Below are positions 17,547 to 27,180 of a stretch of 46,352 nt of DNA, in pieces. The translations under genes were made by a program, and so were the position numbers. Each line of letters opens with the position of its first letter. The first letter of the stretch is position 1. The notes below the pieces were generated by a model, which saw nothing but the letters and a program-made list of their open reading frames with translations, was not told the origin of the DNA and did no database searches. Source of the stretch: Clostridium sp. D43t1_170807_H7 (GTDB lineage Bacteria; Bacillota; Clostridia; Clostridiales; Clostridiaceae); assembly GCF_015555905.1 (NCBI RefSeq), contig NZ_JADNLK010000022.1:1-46352 (forward strand), read 5' to 3'.

Positions 17547-17659
17547 TTATTATTATTAAAGTAATCAATAAGTTATATTAATTGATAATTTGTATTTTGA
17601 TGTAAAGATTATAAGGATTAAAGAGAATAAATGATGAATTTAGGAGCGAAATCAAAAAA

Positions 17660-19244
17660 ATGGGTAAAAAGATCATATTATTTATGGTTATATTTACTGT
17701 TTTGTTAAGTGGGAATACTTTAGCATTTTCTAGTAAGATTAATTTTTATAATAGTTCAGTAGCTGAATTAGATAAAATAAATTTTAATAGTTTATCCTCA
17801 AAGGATGGGTTAACAAGTGATCTTATAACTTATATTTATCAAGACTAAATAGGATATATGTGGATAGGTACTGAAGATGGATTAAATCAATACAATGGAA
17901 ATATAGTAGTTCAATATAATTATGAAAAAAATAATAAAAAAAGTCTTACTTCAACTTGCATAACAAGTATAAATGAAGACAGCTATGGTAACATATGGGT
18001 TGGAACTGATTCTGGATTAAATATTATTAATAGAAATGAGGATAAAGTAATAAGAATAGAATCAAATAAAGAGTCAGAAGATATTTTATCTGATTATATG
18101 ATAACCTCAATATATAGAGATAGTAAGGATACTATGTGGGTTGGTACTACAAATGGTCTTAATAGGTATGATGAGAAAAATAATAAATTTATAAAATACT
18201 ATTCAGATGGAACTTATAAAAGCATAACTAATAATTACATAACAGATATAGATGAGAATGAATCAGGGGAGTTATGGGTATCTACTAGGGATGGAATATC
18301 TATTATAGATTTAGATACTTATGCGGAAGTGGATTAATAAGATATATAGCAAGTACTAATGAAACAAAAATTTATAACGAAGGGCCAGACTATTTAATAA
18401 GTAACTCAATAAGGTGTTTATATGAAGATAGAAGTGGGGTGCTATGGGTAGGGACGAATAAGGGGGTTAGTATATTTAATAAAAACACAAAAGAAATAAT
18501 ATCATATCCTTATGAAGAAATAACTCCAAATCTATTTTTCAATGAAGGTTTAAAAATATTAAATGATGACAAATATGTATGGATTGCAAGTGAACAAGGA
18601 CTTTATAGATATAGTAGAGAAAATAATGTGATAGTTAATTATAGAGAAAATTTTATTGAAAAAGGTATTACTAACTATAAAGTATTTGATATTTTTCAAG
18701 ATGAAAGTGATGAAAATATTCTTTGGTTAGCTGGGGGAAAAGAAGGAGGATTAATAAAGTTTCATAAAACTGAAGGTGTAATTAAAAATTATTTATCAAC
18801 TTCAGAAGAAAATTCATTAAGTTATGATTCTATAAATTGTATTCAAGGAGATGAAAAAGGAAACCTTTGGATAGGAACTGAAGTAGGATTAAATAAGTTT
18901 AATATTGAAAAAGAGACGTTTACCCTAAAGTAGATAAAGTAGTTTTAGATAACTTATGGATAAATAGAGAATTATTCATAAGTGATGGCGATAACATAGA
19001 ACTTAATTACGATGAAAATAATATAGCAATTCAATATTTTCTTCCTGATTATGCTCGAATAGGTAGTATAACTTATTTATATAAAATGGATGGATTAAAT
19101 GAAGAGTGGAATATTAGTAGTAGAGATGGGTCTGCAGTTTATACAACATTGAAACCAGTGGAAGAAAATAAAAAACTTTACGAGAAAAATATTAGAAATG
19201 AAAAGTTTAAAAATGATTATTCCATAGTATTACCTATAAATTAA
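17660..19244 (+). pseudogene. Propeller (Reg_prop) sensor, hybrid two-component type, broken
   Basis: Begins with a signal peptide (MGKKIILFMVIFTVLLSGNT). It then carries many beta-propeller blades of the form GYMWIGTEDGLNQYN, GNIWVGTDSGLNIIN, TMWVGTTNGLNRYDEKN, VLWVGTNKGVSIFNKN and NLWIGTEVGLNKFN, followed by a Y_Y_Y domain (YLYKMDGLNEEWN). An in-frame TAA lies at 17846. A frameshift occurs near 18320 and another near 18925. It ends at ENKKLYEKNIRNEKFKNDY, the helix that normally leads into the histidine kinase H-box, and no kinase follows. It is a dead HTCS-like sensor for an unknown, possibly carbohydrate, signal. Confidence 0.88.
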
Positions 19245-19331
19245 AAAAATAGCATTATATTTATAATGAAAATAGGGAATATGTTATATTTGATGCAAAA
19301 TAAAAATAAGTTAAAAAGGAAGGTAAATATA

Positions 19332-19535
19332 ATGGAAGTTAATAAAAGTATTTGCCCTATTTGTGGAAAACCCAATAATTGTGCATATGAGAAAGGGTTA
19401 TCACATGGAAGCTGTTGGTGTGAGAAAATTGAGGTTCCTAAAGAATTAAGAGATCAAATACCTGAAAATTTACGAGGAAAAGCTTGTATTTGCAAAGAGT
19501 GTGTAATGAATTATAAAGAGAAAAGTAGTCAATAA
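19332..19535 (+). CDS. Small cysteine-rich CWC-type protein
   Basis: A 67-aa protein with CPICGKPNNCAYEKG, the CWC signature (GSCWCEKI) and a final CICKECVMNY, eight Cys in all, suggesting zinc or other metal binding. It matches the Cys-rich CWC family of unknown function. The frame is open from 19266, but AAGGAAGG at 19316-19323 indicates ATG 19332. It is intact although embedded between decayed genes. Confidence 0.82.
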   Translation: MEVNKSICPICGKPNNCAYEKGLSHGSCWCEKIEVPKELRDQIPENLRGKACICKECVMNYKEKSSQ

Positions 19536-19538
19536 AAT

Positions 19539-19586
19539 GAAAAAGTGACATCTCTATATAGGAGTATATGGAGATGTCACTTTTTT
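19539..19586 (+). terminator. Intrinsic terminator
   Basis: A long stem (19539-19553/19570-19584, extendable further inwards) ending in a T-run, just after the CWC gene. Confidence 0.92.
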
Positions 19587-19946
19587 GTATAAAAATATTA
19601 ATAGAAAGATATGCAAAAGATATTTTTTTAGTAGGGTTTATAAATTATTAATATTTTTAATGAAAATTATTAACAACTTCTATGAATAAAATTAATAGAT
19701 TAAAACTATGCTAACTCATTGAAATAACTATAGAAAGTGATAAAAAAATAACAAAGTTTATAATTAGATTTAATAATACTATTCAAAAAAGGAATAATAT
19801 CATTCCTAAAATGAATTAAAAGTGGGTTTGATTGTCTGTAATATAACAAATGTAAAGTTTGTGTGTAAAACCTTGTAGAAAATTGTAGAAAAAATAACAA
19901 TAAAAACGAGGATGGATTTAGACACTAATTTTAGAGGAGTTATAAA
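19587..19946. other. Non-coding stretch, nothing recognised
   Basis: About 360 bp of AT-rich sequence between the terminator and the YhcH remnant. I see no credible ORF, repeat or structured RNA. The only ORF here (minus strand, 64 codons) has low-complexity composition and no family features. The promoter of the downstream remnant presumably lies at the right end. Confidence 0.6.
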
Positions 19947-20270
19947 ATGATTTTCGGAAATATAAAGTGTAATGAAAATATATCAAGCTATCCAATGGCT
20001 ATCCAAAAAGCTATAAATTACCTTAAAGAAAATGATTTAGTAGCAATGGAACCAGGAAGATATGAATTAGATGGCGATAATATGATTTTACAAGTACTTG
20101 ATGTACAAACTACTGAAAGATGCAATTTACGTCCAGAAGTACATGAAACATATATTGATGTTCAATTCCTAGCAAGAGGAAAAGAGAAATCTCCAGCTGA
20201 CTTAGAAAGTGCAGCACACGTTATAAAAGTAATGGATGATATATTAGAAGAGTATAGAAAAAGATATTAA
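19947..20270 (+). pseudogene. YhcH/YjgK/YiaL-family protein, truncated and joined to foreign tail
   Basis: Residues 1-81 match the YhcH/YiaL family, cupin-like proteins of about 150 aa linked to sialic acid or sugar-acid use (MIFGNIKCNENISSYP, LRPEVHETYIDVQFLARG). After GKEK the family sequence stops and a different piece, SPADLESAAHVIKVMDDILE plus EYRKRY, follows in frame to the stop. This tail looks like the C-terminus of another gene, which I cannot name. A deletion fusing two genes is the simplest reading. The ribosome binding site (GAGG) is fair, so a short fusion protein could be made. Confidence 0.72.
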
Positions 20271-20285
20271 TTAAAATTTAGTTAG

Positions 20286-20354
20286 GCATTGCTAATATTA
20301 TGAGAAACTTATATTATTAAAAGGTTGTCTTTATAAAATTTATATTAGCAATGC
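20286..20354. repeat. Perfect 13-bp inverted repeat with 43-nt loop
   Basis: GCATTGCTAATAT (20286-20298) is the exact reverse complement of 20342-20354. It lies between two gene remnants. No T-run follows, so it is not a normal terminator. A second smaller inverted repeat, ATTAACG/CGTTAAT (20392-20398/20407-20413), sits just downstream, before the permease fragment. Confidence 0.75.
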
Positions 20355-20404
20355 ACTACTAAAAAATTTAAATAACATTGTTAATTAATAAATTAACGAA
20401 TTAA

Positions 20405-20899
20405 TACGTTAATCAGGGAGGCCCTGAAGGATGGGGTGGAGTTCTTGTAAACTTCATATTTGGAGCATGGTTTGGTAGAATAATGCTAGAAACAGGTATA
20501 GCATCTACTATGATTAAAAAGATAGTAGAATTTGGTGGAGATAAGCCTATTGTTACTTCTACACTTTTAGCTATAGTTACAACAGCAGTATTTTCAAGTA
20601 TGTTTGGAGCAGGAGCAGTTGTTGCTATCGGAGTAATTGTACTTCCAATATTATTATCATTAGGTATTCCTAAGGTTACAGCAATTATATCATTCTTATT
20701 ATCAATTGGAGCTGGTTTATATATAAATCCAGTTATATTTAACCAATATCAAGCATTCTACTTAGGACCAAATGGAGAGCAAGCATATTTCTATGATTCA
20801 ACATACTTAAGATGGGGATTTGTAGCTTTAGCAGTTCAATTATTAGTTGCTATAATAGTTCCTATGATAGCTATAAAGAAGAAGAAGAGAGTTCATTAA
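20405..20899 (+). pseudogene. Ion/organic-anion permease, C-terminal fragment
   Basis: Reads GPEGWGGVLVNFIFGAWFGR and then several membrane segments up to IKKKKRVH. It resembles the C-terminal half of a gluconate/citrate-type (IT superfamily) transporter. The N-terminal half is missing, and no start or ribosome binding site exists at the true beginning. The poly-Lys end overlaps the next fragment in another frame, so either a deletion or a frameshift joins them. The original substrate is unknown. Confidence 0.65.
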
Positions 20900-21531
20900 A
20901 AGATATAGATTTAGGAACAGGAAGAGTTATAAAAATATCTAATAGTATAATTAATAAAAGAGATTTAACTATTAAGAATATAGAAAGTAAAATTAATGAA
21001 TTGAAAAAATTGGGGGTTCAAGTACTTGTAACATCTAGAGCTTTTGGAGTAGATGATATGAGCGATGAAATAATGGTTGCAGAAGTAATTTCTTCTATAG
21101 GAGTTGCGCTTTCTATGATAAGAGAATCTGTTGAAAGAGTGATACCTAATCCAACACCTCAAGATGTGAAAAATATTAGAAGTGAAGTTATGACTAGAGT
21201 AATAGAAAATGGAGCAGATCCATCTAGTGTGGATATACATATTGAAATTGATAATACTACATCTAAGCTTATTGCAATTGCAACAGGAGCAGCAGAAGCT
21301 AAAGCAATGGATTTATTAAAGGAATGTACAGAAGAAGAAGCTAAAGAGTTAGCTGCAAAGGATATGAATGTAGATATAAAAGATGTTAATCTAAAAGATA
21401 AAACTAATAATTTTTATGTTTTTGATGCAGAGATAAAGGGAAAAGAATTGATTCGTATTTTAGATAAAAAAGGATTTATTAAGGTACAAAGAAATAATGG
21501 TACAGTAGTAAAGAAGAAAAACTGGAGCTAA
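20887..21531 (+). pseudogene. Unknown enzyme fragment, possibly hydantoinase/oxoprolinase-like C-terminal part
   Basis: About 214 residues from SSLKDIDLGTGRVIKISNSI to the stop. A segment with ENGADPSSVDIHIEID recalls the KAGADP-VEIV-EIEE pattern near the end of hydantoinase A proteins, but the match is weak and the C-terminus differs. No start codon or ribosome binding site belongs to it; the reading frame begins inside the permease fragment. It is therefore the tail of a longer gene whose front was deleted. The assignment is tentative. Confidence 0.45.
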
Positions 21532-21881
21532 TAAAAAAGGCTAATTTATGTGGGAGAGAATATGCAAAAAAGATAAGGGAAGAAAATGGAAGTATAAATG
21601 TATATAAAATTACAAAAAATTTAGGAATTAAAGTTGATTATCCTCAAAGACCTAATGGAGGAGGTCATATTATATTTGCACAATTTGTTAATCCTAATAA
21701 AGTCACTATTTTTAAAGATAGTGTTGATAAAGCAATAGATTTAATAGATAAAGAAAATCTTCAAGAGCTATTTAACAATGTAAATATAGAGGAAATTTTA
21801 TTAGCACATGAAATTTTTCATTATATAGAAGAACACAATAGAGATGATATGTTTATTCAAACAGAAAAGATAAGATTTTAG
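21504..21881 (+). pseudogene. HExxH metallopeptidase-like fragment
   Basis: A frame without a usual start codon reads KKANLCGREYAKKIREENGS ... GGGHIIFAQFVNPNKVTIFK ... LLAHEIFHYIEEHN, where HEIFH fits a zinc HExxH site, and stops at KIRF. The protein looks cut soon after the active-site helix, at the point where the truncated LysR gene begins on the other strand. It overlaps the end of the preceding fragment. The family is unknown. Confidence 0.6.
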
Positions 21882-22242
21882 AATAATTATTTTTAAATGA
21901 TGCAATTGTTGAGGTTAATCCGTATTGTGTTAAAACAGCAATTGTTCCAATGTTTAATGTGCAGTTTTTAGATGAAGAATGTTTACGCATTGCTTGAATA
22001 ATATTATTATAATCATCTAAAAACTTTAAGGCATATATGTAGAAGTCTTCCCCTGCTTCAGTTAATGACGTTACTCTTGAATTTCTATCAAACAATGTAG
22101 TATCAAGTTCTTTCTCTAAAGCTTTAATTTGTTTTGATAAAGATGATTGAGAGATACAAAGTTCATTGGCTGCAGTTGAAAAGCCATTATATTTTTTTAC
22201 AGCCCAAAAATACTGTATTTGTTCAATAGTGATAATAATCAC
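21853..22242 (-). pseudogene. LysR-family regulator, 3'-truncated
   Basis: The N-terminal LysR helix-turn-helix is intact (EQIQYFWAVKKYNGFSTAAN, CISQSSLSKQIKALEKELDT, TSLTEAGEDFY), and the start of the effector domain (LNIGTIAVLTQYGLTSTIAS) is present. It ends after 129 codons, whereas LysR proteins are about 290-300 aa. The cut coincides with the cut end of the convergent HExxH fragment, so one deletion (near 21870-21890) probably ended both. The start is GTG 22242 with weak signals. It may still encode a DNA-binding stub. Confidence 0.8.
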
Positions 22243-22383
22243 CTCGCTTAAAAAAATGTCATAATATATATTATATACTTATAATTAAAAATGGCTAGTA
22301 TTATTTCAATAGTCCCTACAAATTAATTTCTAAGGAGAATACGAAGAAAATTATATCTTTTAGCTTAAAATCCAGTAATAAAG

Positions 22384-22423
22384 AAAAATTAATAATATTC
22401 CCAGAGGTAATATCATTAATTTT
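22384..22423 (-). terminator. Terminator of the TPR protein gene
   Basis: Read on the minus strand, a stem of about 15 bp with one mismatch (arms at 22385-22399 and 22409-22423) is followed by a T-rich run. Confidence 0.7.
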
Positions 22424-22442
22424 CGTCATCACCGCATTTAAT

Positions 22443-24485
22443 CTAGCTATAAATAGTTTGTTTAAGTTTTGAGATAATATCTATTAATTTAGTTTTTGTT
22501 TTAGATTTATAATAATCAGGATTTGTAATAACATCTACTGGAATAGGTGATTTCTTCTTACCTGATAATCTATAGTTTATATTCTTTAAATAAAGATTTA
22601 CAAATGTAAGCTTTGAATTAAGCTTAGATAATTTTTTGAAGTATTTTTTCGCATTAGTTAAATCATTTGTATAATAAAAGCTAATTGCATATTTAGTTAA
22701 AAAATCTTCATTATCAAGCAACATACTACCTGCAGTAGTATTAACACTTTTATTTAAATAGTAAAGGGCTTCTTGATAATTTTCTATTTTAGTTAGTAAT
22801 AAAGCTAAACTACAAATAGAGTAATAATCGTCATCTTTAAAAGAAAGAACCAGCTTAAAATTTGTAATTGCAACGTCATAAGATTTATTATTTGAATAAT
22901 ATTGACCAAATAATTTATATAATTCAAAATCCTTATCGTATAAACTTAAAGCTTTATTTAAGTAATACTCTGCATCATTTGATCCACTAGCAACTAAATC
23001 ATAAGCCATTGAACGAAGTTCTATATATTCTTCTAATACATTAGAATTAATATCTTTTATAGAATCGTAGCTTAATGTTTCATTAAAAGATAATCTATCA
23101 AATAAATAATCAATTTTTAAAGTAGGATAAATTGATATTAATTCATCATGTCTAGATAGCCAGTTAAATTTATCATTCAGTAATGTAAAAATATTTTTAG
23201 GAATATTTTTATTATTAGTTATAAATTCTATAATATTTTGTTCTACTAAATAAAATAGTATTTCATTTGAAGCTATAGGTAAAGAAAATAATTCTTCCCA
23301 GCTTTTCTCATCTATTCTAAATGAGAAGTTGTTATAGATTTCTTTCAATTTATTCATAAATGGTTCAATATATGGATTAAGATATTTTTTATAAATTGGA
23401 ATTGTTAAAGGTAAAGATACTGAATCATTAGAAAGTTTATTCTTAATAGTATCTAGTTCAGCTTTTGTTGAAATATCCCAAGGCCTTAATTTAATTATTA
23501 ATGTATATAAGTCTTTAGCTTTTTGTAAATCATATGAATGATGATAACAGTGGGCTAAATCTATAATGCGATCCAAATCAAGTGTATTTTTTAACTTTTT
23601 AATATATTTTTCTAGATAATAGATTGCATTTGAATATTGATTAGTTTTTGCTAGTAAATGTCCAAAATTTGAAAGACAAAACATATCGTTAGAATTTATG
23701 TTAATAGCTTCTCTAAAGTAATTTAAGGCCATAAGATTATCATTTTTATTAAGATAATAGGTTCCTAATAGTTTTAATAAGTCTAAATCTTTTGTATATA
23801 TAGAATAGGCGTCAAATAAGTAGCTTTTATCAGTTTCTTCTTTAGTAGAGTTTAGAGATAAATAAGCTTTTTCTCTAAGAGAAAGATATTCATCTAACTG
23901 ATCTGCATTAATATTTGATAAATAATTATAAGTTAAAGGCAATGGATTATTTATCTCATTTATTATAAAATCAACTATTTCACTTGAAATATTAGTTTTT
24001 AATTCAATTTCTCTGCTAGTCCAATTGAATCTAGAATTTAATAAATTATAAATATTTGTAGGAAGATATTTATGTGTATATATATACTTAATAAATTCTA
24101 TTTCTAACTTTTGGTTGATAGAAGGGTCTTTTAAAATAGGCAATGTTAGTAAATTAATCCAAGAATCCTTAGTAAATCTCAAGCTAGGATTAGTATAGAT
24201 TTCATTTAATTTATTAATAAATTTATCTACTGAATCTATAGCTGTATCATCTATGGATGAATTTATTAAAGCAGATAAAATATCGAAATTAGAATTATTT
24301 AATAAAGCTATATTTAAATCTCCAATAGATGCAGTAGCTAAAGATATAGCTTTATTATATGCTAACTCTAATTCTTCAGCATCTTTATTATTTTCAGATA
24401 TAGAATTACTTAATTCAACATAAGCTTCGTTAATTTTATCAATATTTCTAGTTGGTGTTATTCTTAAAACAGTCCAGCAACTCAT
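22443..24485 (-). CDS. Large TPR-repeat protein with degenerate J-domain-like N-terminus and internal duplication
   Basis: A 680-aa soluble protein. Residues 1-55 (CWTVLRITPTRNIDKINEAY) look like the front of a J-domain but lack the HPD motif. The rest is two copies of one ~280-residue module, offset by about 287 residues. Each has an alpha-helical lead-in (FINKLNEIYTNPSLRF / FMNKLKEIYNNFSFRI), a LLNSRFNWTSREIEL / LLNDKFNWLSRHDEL motif, and then TPR helices (YYLNKNDNLMALNYFREAIN / YYSNNKSYDVAITNFKLVLS). It is probably a protein-protein scaffold or co-chaperone-like protein. Function unknown; monocistronic. Confidence 0.82.
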   Translation of the reverse strand: MSCWTVLRITPTRNIDKINEAYVELSNSISENNKDAEELELAYNKAISLATASIGDLNIALLNNSNFDILSALINSSIDDTAIDSVDKFINKLNEIYTNPSLRFTKDSWINLLTLPILKDPSINQKLEIEFIKYIYTHKYLPTNIYNLLNSRFNWTSREIELKTNISSEIVDFIINEINNPLPLTYNYLSNINADQLDEYLSLREKAYLSLNSTKEETDKSYLFDAYSIYTKDLDLLKLLGTYYLNKNDNLMALNYFREAININSNDMFCLSNFGHLLAKTNQYSNAIYYLEKYIKKLKNTLDLDRIIDLAHCYHHSYDLQKAKDLYTLIIKLRPWDISTKAELDTIKNKLSNDSVSLPLTIPIYKKYLNPYIEPFMNKLKEIYNNFSFRIDEKSWEELFSLPIASNEILFYLVEQNIIEFITNNKNIPKNIFTLLNDKFNWLSRHDELISIYPTLKIDYLFDRLSFNETLSYDSIKDINSNVLEEYIELRSMAYDLVASGSNDAEYYLNKALSLYDKDFELYKLFGQYYSNNKSYDVAITNFKLVLSFKDDDYYSICSLALLLTKIENYQEALYYLNKSVNTTAGSMLLDNEDFLTKYAISFYYTNDLTNAKKYFKKLSKLNSKLTFVNLYLKNINYRLSGKKKSPIPVDVITNPDYYKSKTKTKLIDIISKLKQTIYS

Positions 24486-25004
24486 AAGGTTAAATTACCC
24501 TCCTATTCATCAAATTTTTATTTAATAAATCTCTTGCTATAAAAAAATAGCAGAAATATAAAAAGTATTGTATATACATATTTTATATTAAATAGAAAAT
24601 AATGTAAAAACATTTAATCACAAATATTATTACATTATTTTCATGATAAAATAGAATTAAATGTAAATAATAGGAGAAAACAAGAAAAAGATTAAATATA
24701 ATAGAAAGCAATAGTATTAAATGAGAAATCAAGGAAAAAAATGCAAAAAAAATACTAAAAGTTGAAATGTCATATTTGAATATCATAAAGGAAAATTGAT
24801 TAAATGAAAGAATAAAAGATATGATAAGTTTTTATAGTAATATAATTTATAGAGGCCATTCTAATAGGCAATGTGGAGTGTACAGGAAGTAAAAAGTATA
24901 AAATATGAAGAAAAATATTAATAAAAAGATAGGAAAAAAGTACAAAAATGGAATTAAAAATAGTATAATATTGGTATGGAGATTTAATGAACAGGAGATA
25001 AGGG
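24486..25004. other. 519-bp intergenic stretch, only a promoter for the kinase recognised
   Basis: Very AT-rich, with no convincing gene. The minus-strand ORF here is hydrophobic low-complexity sequence without a family. A TATAAT at 24964-24969 with a poor -35 may start transcription of the sensor kinase at 25005. A short plus-strand stretch near 24820-24890 reads YRGHSNRQCGVYRK, but without a ribosome binding site or family match. Confidence 0.5.
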
Positions 25005-26975
25005 ATGAAGAAGATACGATGGAGATTAAGGGTTTTAATAAGTATTTTAATAATTACTTATATTACATTATGTAACAATATTGTTTATGCAAATGAATAT
25101 GAAGAGGAAAAGTTAAGTGTCTTATTTATTAGTTCATATAATTCAAATTTTATATCTTTTGCGGATCAAGTTGACGGGATAAAGGCTGGATTTGAAAATA
25201 ACGTTAATTTAAGAGTTGAATATATGGATCTAAATGGATATTATAATAGAGAAAATGAAGAGAAATTTTATAATTTACTAAAATCTAGTTTTGAGAACTA
25301 TGAAAGTTATGATGGCATAATAGTAGGAGATGACGAAGCATTAGAATTTTGCTTAAGATATAGAAATGATATATTTAAAGATATTCCAATATCATTTTTA
25401 GGGATTCAAAAGGAAGAGCTACTAGAAGAAGCTTTTAAATATGAAAAAGTTTCAGGAGTGCGAGAAATAGAATCTATAGAAGAAAATTTAAAGCTAATTA
25501 AAGAATTTCACCCTGAAACAGAAAATATAATTTTTCTAAATGATATTGGCGAAGTGTTTTATGAAAATATTGTTAATAGTCATTCTGACTTAAATTTTGA
25601 TAAAATAATCACAAGTGAATTAACTATAGATGAATTTAACGAGACTATAAAGAATATAAAAAATAATAGTGTTATAATTTCACTTTATCCTAATGATTTC
25701 AGAAGTGGAGAATGGATAAAAACTTTAGATATAAATAAATTAATAGCAGAAATAAACCGGAGAATTCCAGTATATAGTGTATTAGAGTATAGTATCGGTA
25801 CTGGAAGTGTTGGCGGTAAGGTGATTAATCATTTTAATCAAGGGAAAAAAGCAGCAGAAATAGTATTAGGATTATTAGAGGGGATAGATGAAGAAGAATT
25901 ATATAGTGATGGTGAAGATGCTAATGAATATATATTTGATTATAATGTATTGAAAAATTTTAATATAAAAATAAAAAAATTGCCCCAAAATTCACGAATA
26001 ATTAATAATCTGATGGATATGATTAGACAATATAAAACGGTATTTATTGTACTTACTATTATATTTACTATATTAATACTTTTAATATTAGTATTAATAA
26101 AATATATATACTATAAGGGAAAATATGAAAAAGAAATAATAAATGCAAAGAATAAAGCAGAAGAAGCCAATAAACTTAAAGCTCATTTTATAGCAAATAT
26201 AAGTCATGAGCTTAAGACGCCAATAAATGTAATATTATGTGCAGCGCAACTTATGGAGAGTAATAGGTATGAAAAAGATAAAGAGGCTAATACCATTAAT
26301 ATAGTAAAGAATAATTGCTATAGATTAATTAGATTAATAAATAATATGATAGATGTAGAAAAGGCTGAATTAAATGATTTAAAATTAAATTTAGATAATA
26401 TTAATATAGTTAGTTTAACAGAGGAATTAGTAATGGCTGTAATTCCATATGCAGAAAAGAAAAATTTAAATTTAATTTTTGATACAAATGAAGAAGTAGT
26501 GATAATGAAAGTTGATGTTAGTAAAATTGAAAGAGTTATTTTAAATTTAGTATCCAATGCAATTAAGTTTTCAAATGATAATGAAAGTATTTATGTAACG
26601 ATAAACTCTTTAAATAAATACTTAGAGATTATTGTCGAAGATAATGGAATAGGAATAGCAGAGGAGGATAAGCTTAATATATTTGATAAGTTTATGCAGG
26701 TTGATAATGGTTTAAATAGAAAAAATGAAGGTAGTGGAATAGGGTTATCAATAACTAAATCTTTAGTAGAACTACATAATGGTGAGATTATAGTTGAATC
26801 TGAAATTAATAAGGGAACAAAGTTTACGGTTAGATTGCCTAAGGAAATCAGTGAAAATAAAAGTGATATTTGCAAAGAGTTTGAAAAAAAAGATTCTCAT
26901 GAAATAAACATGATAGAAGAAATGAAAAATATAAGATATAAAACAAAAACAGAATTGTCAGATATATATATATAG
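25005..26975 (+). CDS. Sensor histidine kinase with extracellular ABC-binding-protein-like domain
   Basis: A 656-aa membrane kinase. A signal/TM segment (about residues 8-30) is followed by an extracellular domain of about 300 residues resembling the ABC substrate-binding fold (LSVLFISSYNSNFISFADQV, ISFLGIQKEELL, VYSVLEYSIGTGSVGGKVIN). A TM segment (about 345-370), the HisKA site ISHELKTPIN (phospho-His 401) and a complete HATPase domain (NLVSNAIKFS, DNGIGI, GSGIGLSITKSL) come next. No receiver domain and no response regulator gene are adjacent, so it is an orphan. The ligand is unknown. Confidence 0.88.
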   Translation: MKKIRWRLRVLISILIITYITLCNNIVYANEYEEEKLSVLFISSYNSNFISFADQVDGIKAGFENNVNLRVEYMDLNGYYNRENEEKFYNLLKSSFENYESYDGIIVGDDEALEFCLRYRNDIFKDIPISFLGIQKEELLEEAFKYEKVSGVREIESIEENLKLIKEFHPETENIIFLNDIGEVFYENIVNSHSDLNFDKIITSELTIDEFNETIKNIKNNSVIISLYPNDFRSGEWIKTLDINKLIAEINRRIPVYSVLEYSIGTGSVGGKVINHFNQGKKAAEIVLGLLEGIDEEELYSDGEDANEYIFDYNVLKNFNIKIKKLPQNSRIINNLMDMIRQYKTVFIVLTIIFTILILLILVLIKYIYYKGKYEKEIINAKNKAEEANKLKAHFIANISHELKTPINVILCAAQLMESNRYEKDKEANTINIVKNNCYRLIRLINNMIDVEKAELNDLKLNLDNINIVSLTEELVMAVIPYAEKKNLNLIFDTNEEVVIMKVDVSKIERVILNLVSNAIKFSNDNESIYVTINSLNKYLEIIVEDNGIGIAEEDKLNIFDKFMQVDNGLNRKNEGSGIGLSITKSLVELHNGEIIVESEINKGTKFTVRLPKEISENKSDICKEFEKKDSHEINMIEEMKNIRYKTKTELSDIYI

Positions 26976-27017
26976 AAGAAGCTCCACTAAAATTTTAGTA
27001 GTGGAGCTTCTTCTATA
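26971..27017 (+). terminator. Long hairpin after the sensor kinase
   Basis: A perfect 17-bp stem (26973-26989/26999-27015) that includes the kinase stop codon. The T-tract is interrupted (TTCTTCTAT), so its efficiency is uncertain. Confidence 0.7.
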
Positions 27018-27180
27018 AAATATGTTAAATTTACTGGCAAAAGCATATGTTTTTATGTATATTATCTAGAAAATAATATGGAGAAAGAGTGTATATTTAA
27101 ATTATGATATAATTTAGTATAAATAAATTATTACTAAAATTTGTAGAAGATAATAGTAAATAGAGGGTGGCAATAGTTAG

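Noticed and set aside
19706..19900. 64-codon minus-strand ORF in the gap after the CWC gene
   Set aside because: Composition typical of AT-rich non-coding DNA and no start signals.
24583..24786. 67-codon minus-strand ORF in the gap before the sensor kinase
   Set aside because: Low-complexity Phe/Ile/Leu composition from AT-rich DNA, no ribosome binding site, no family resemblance.
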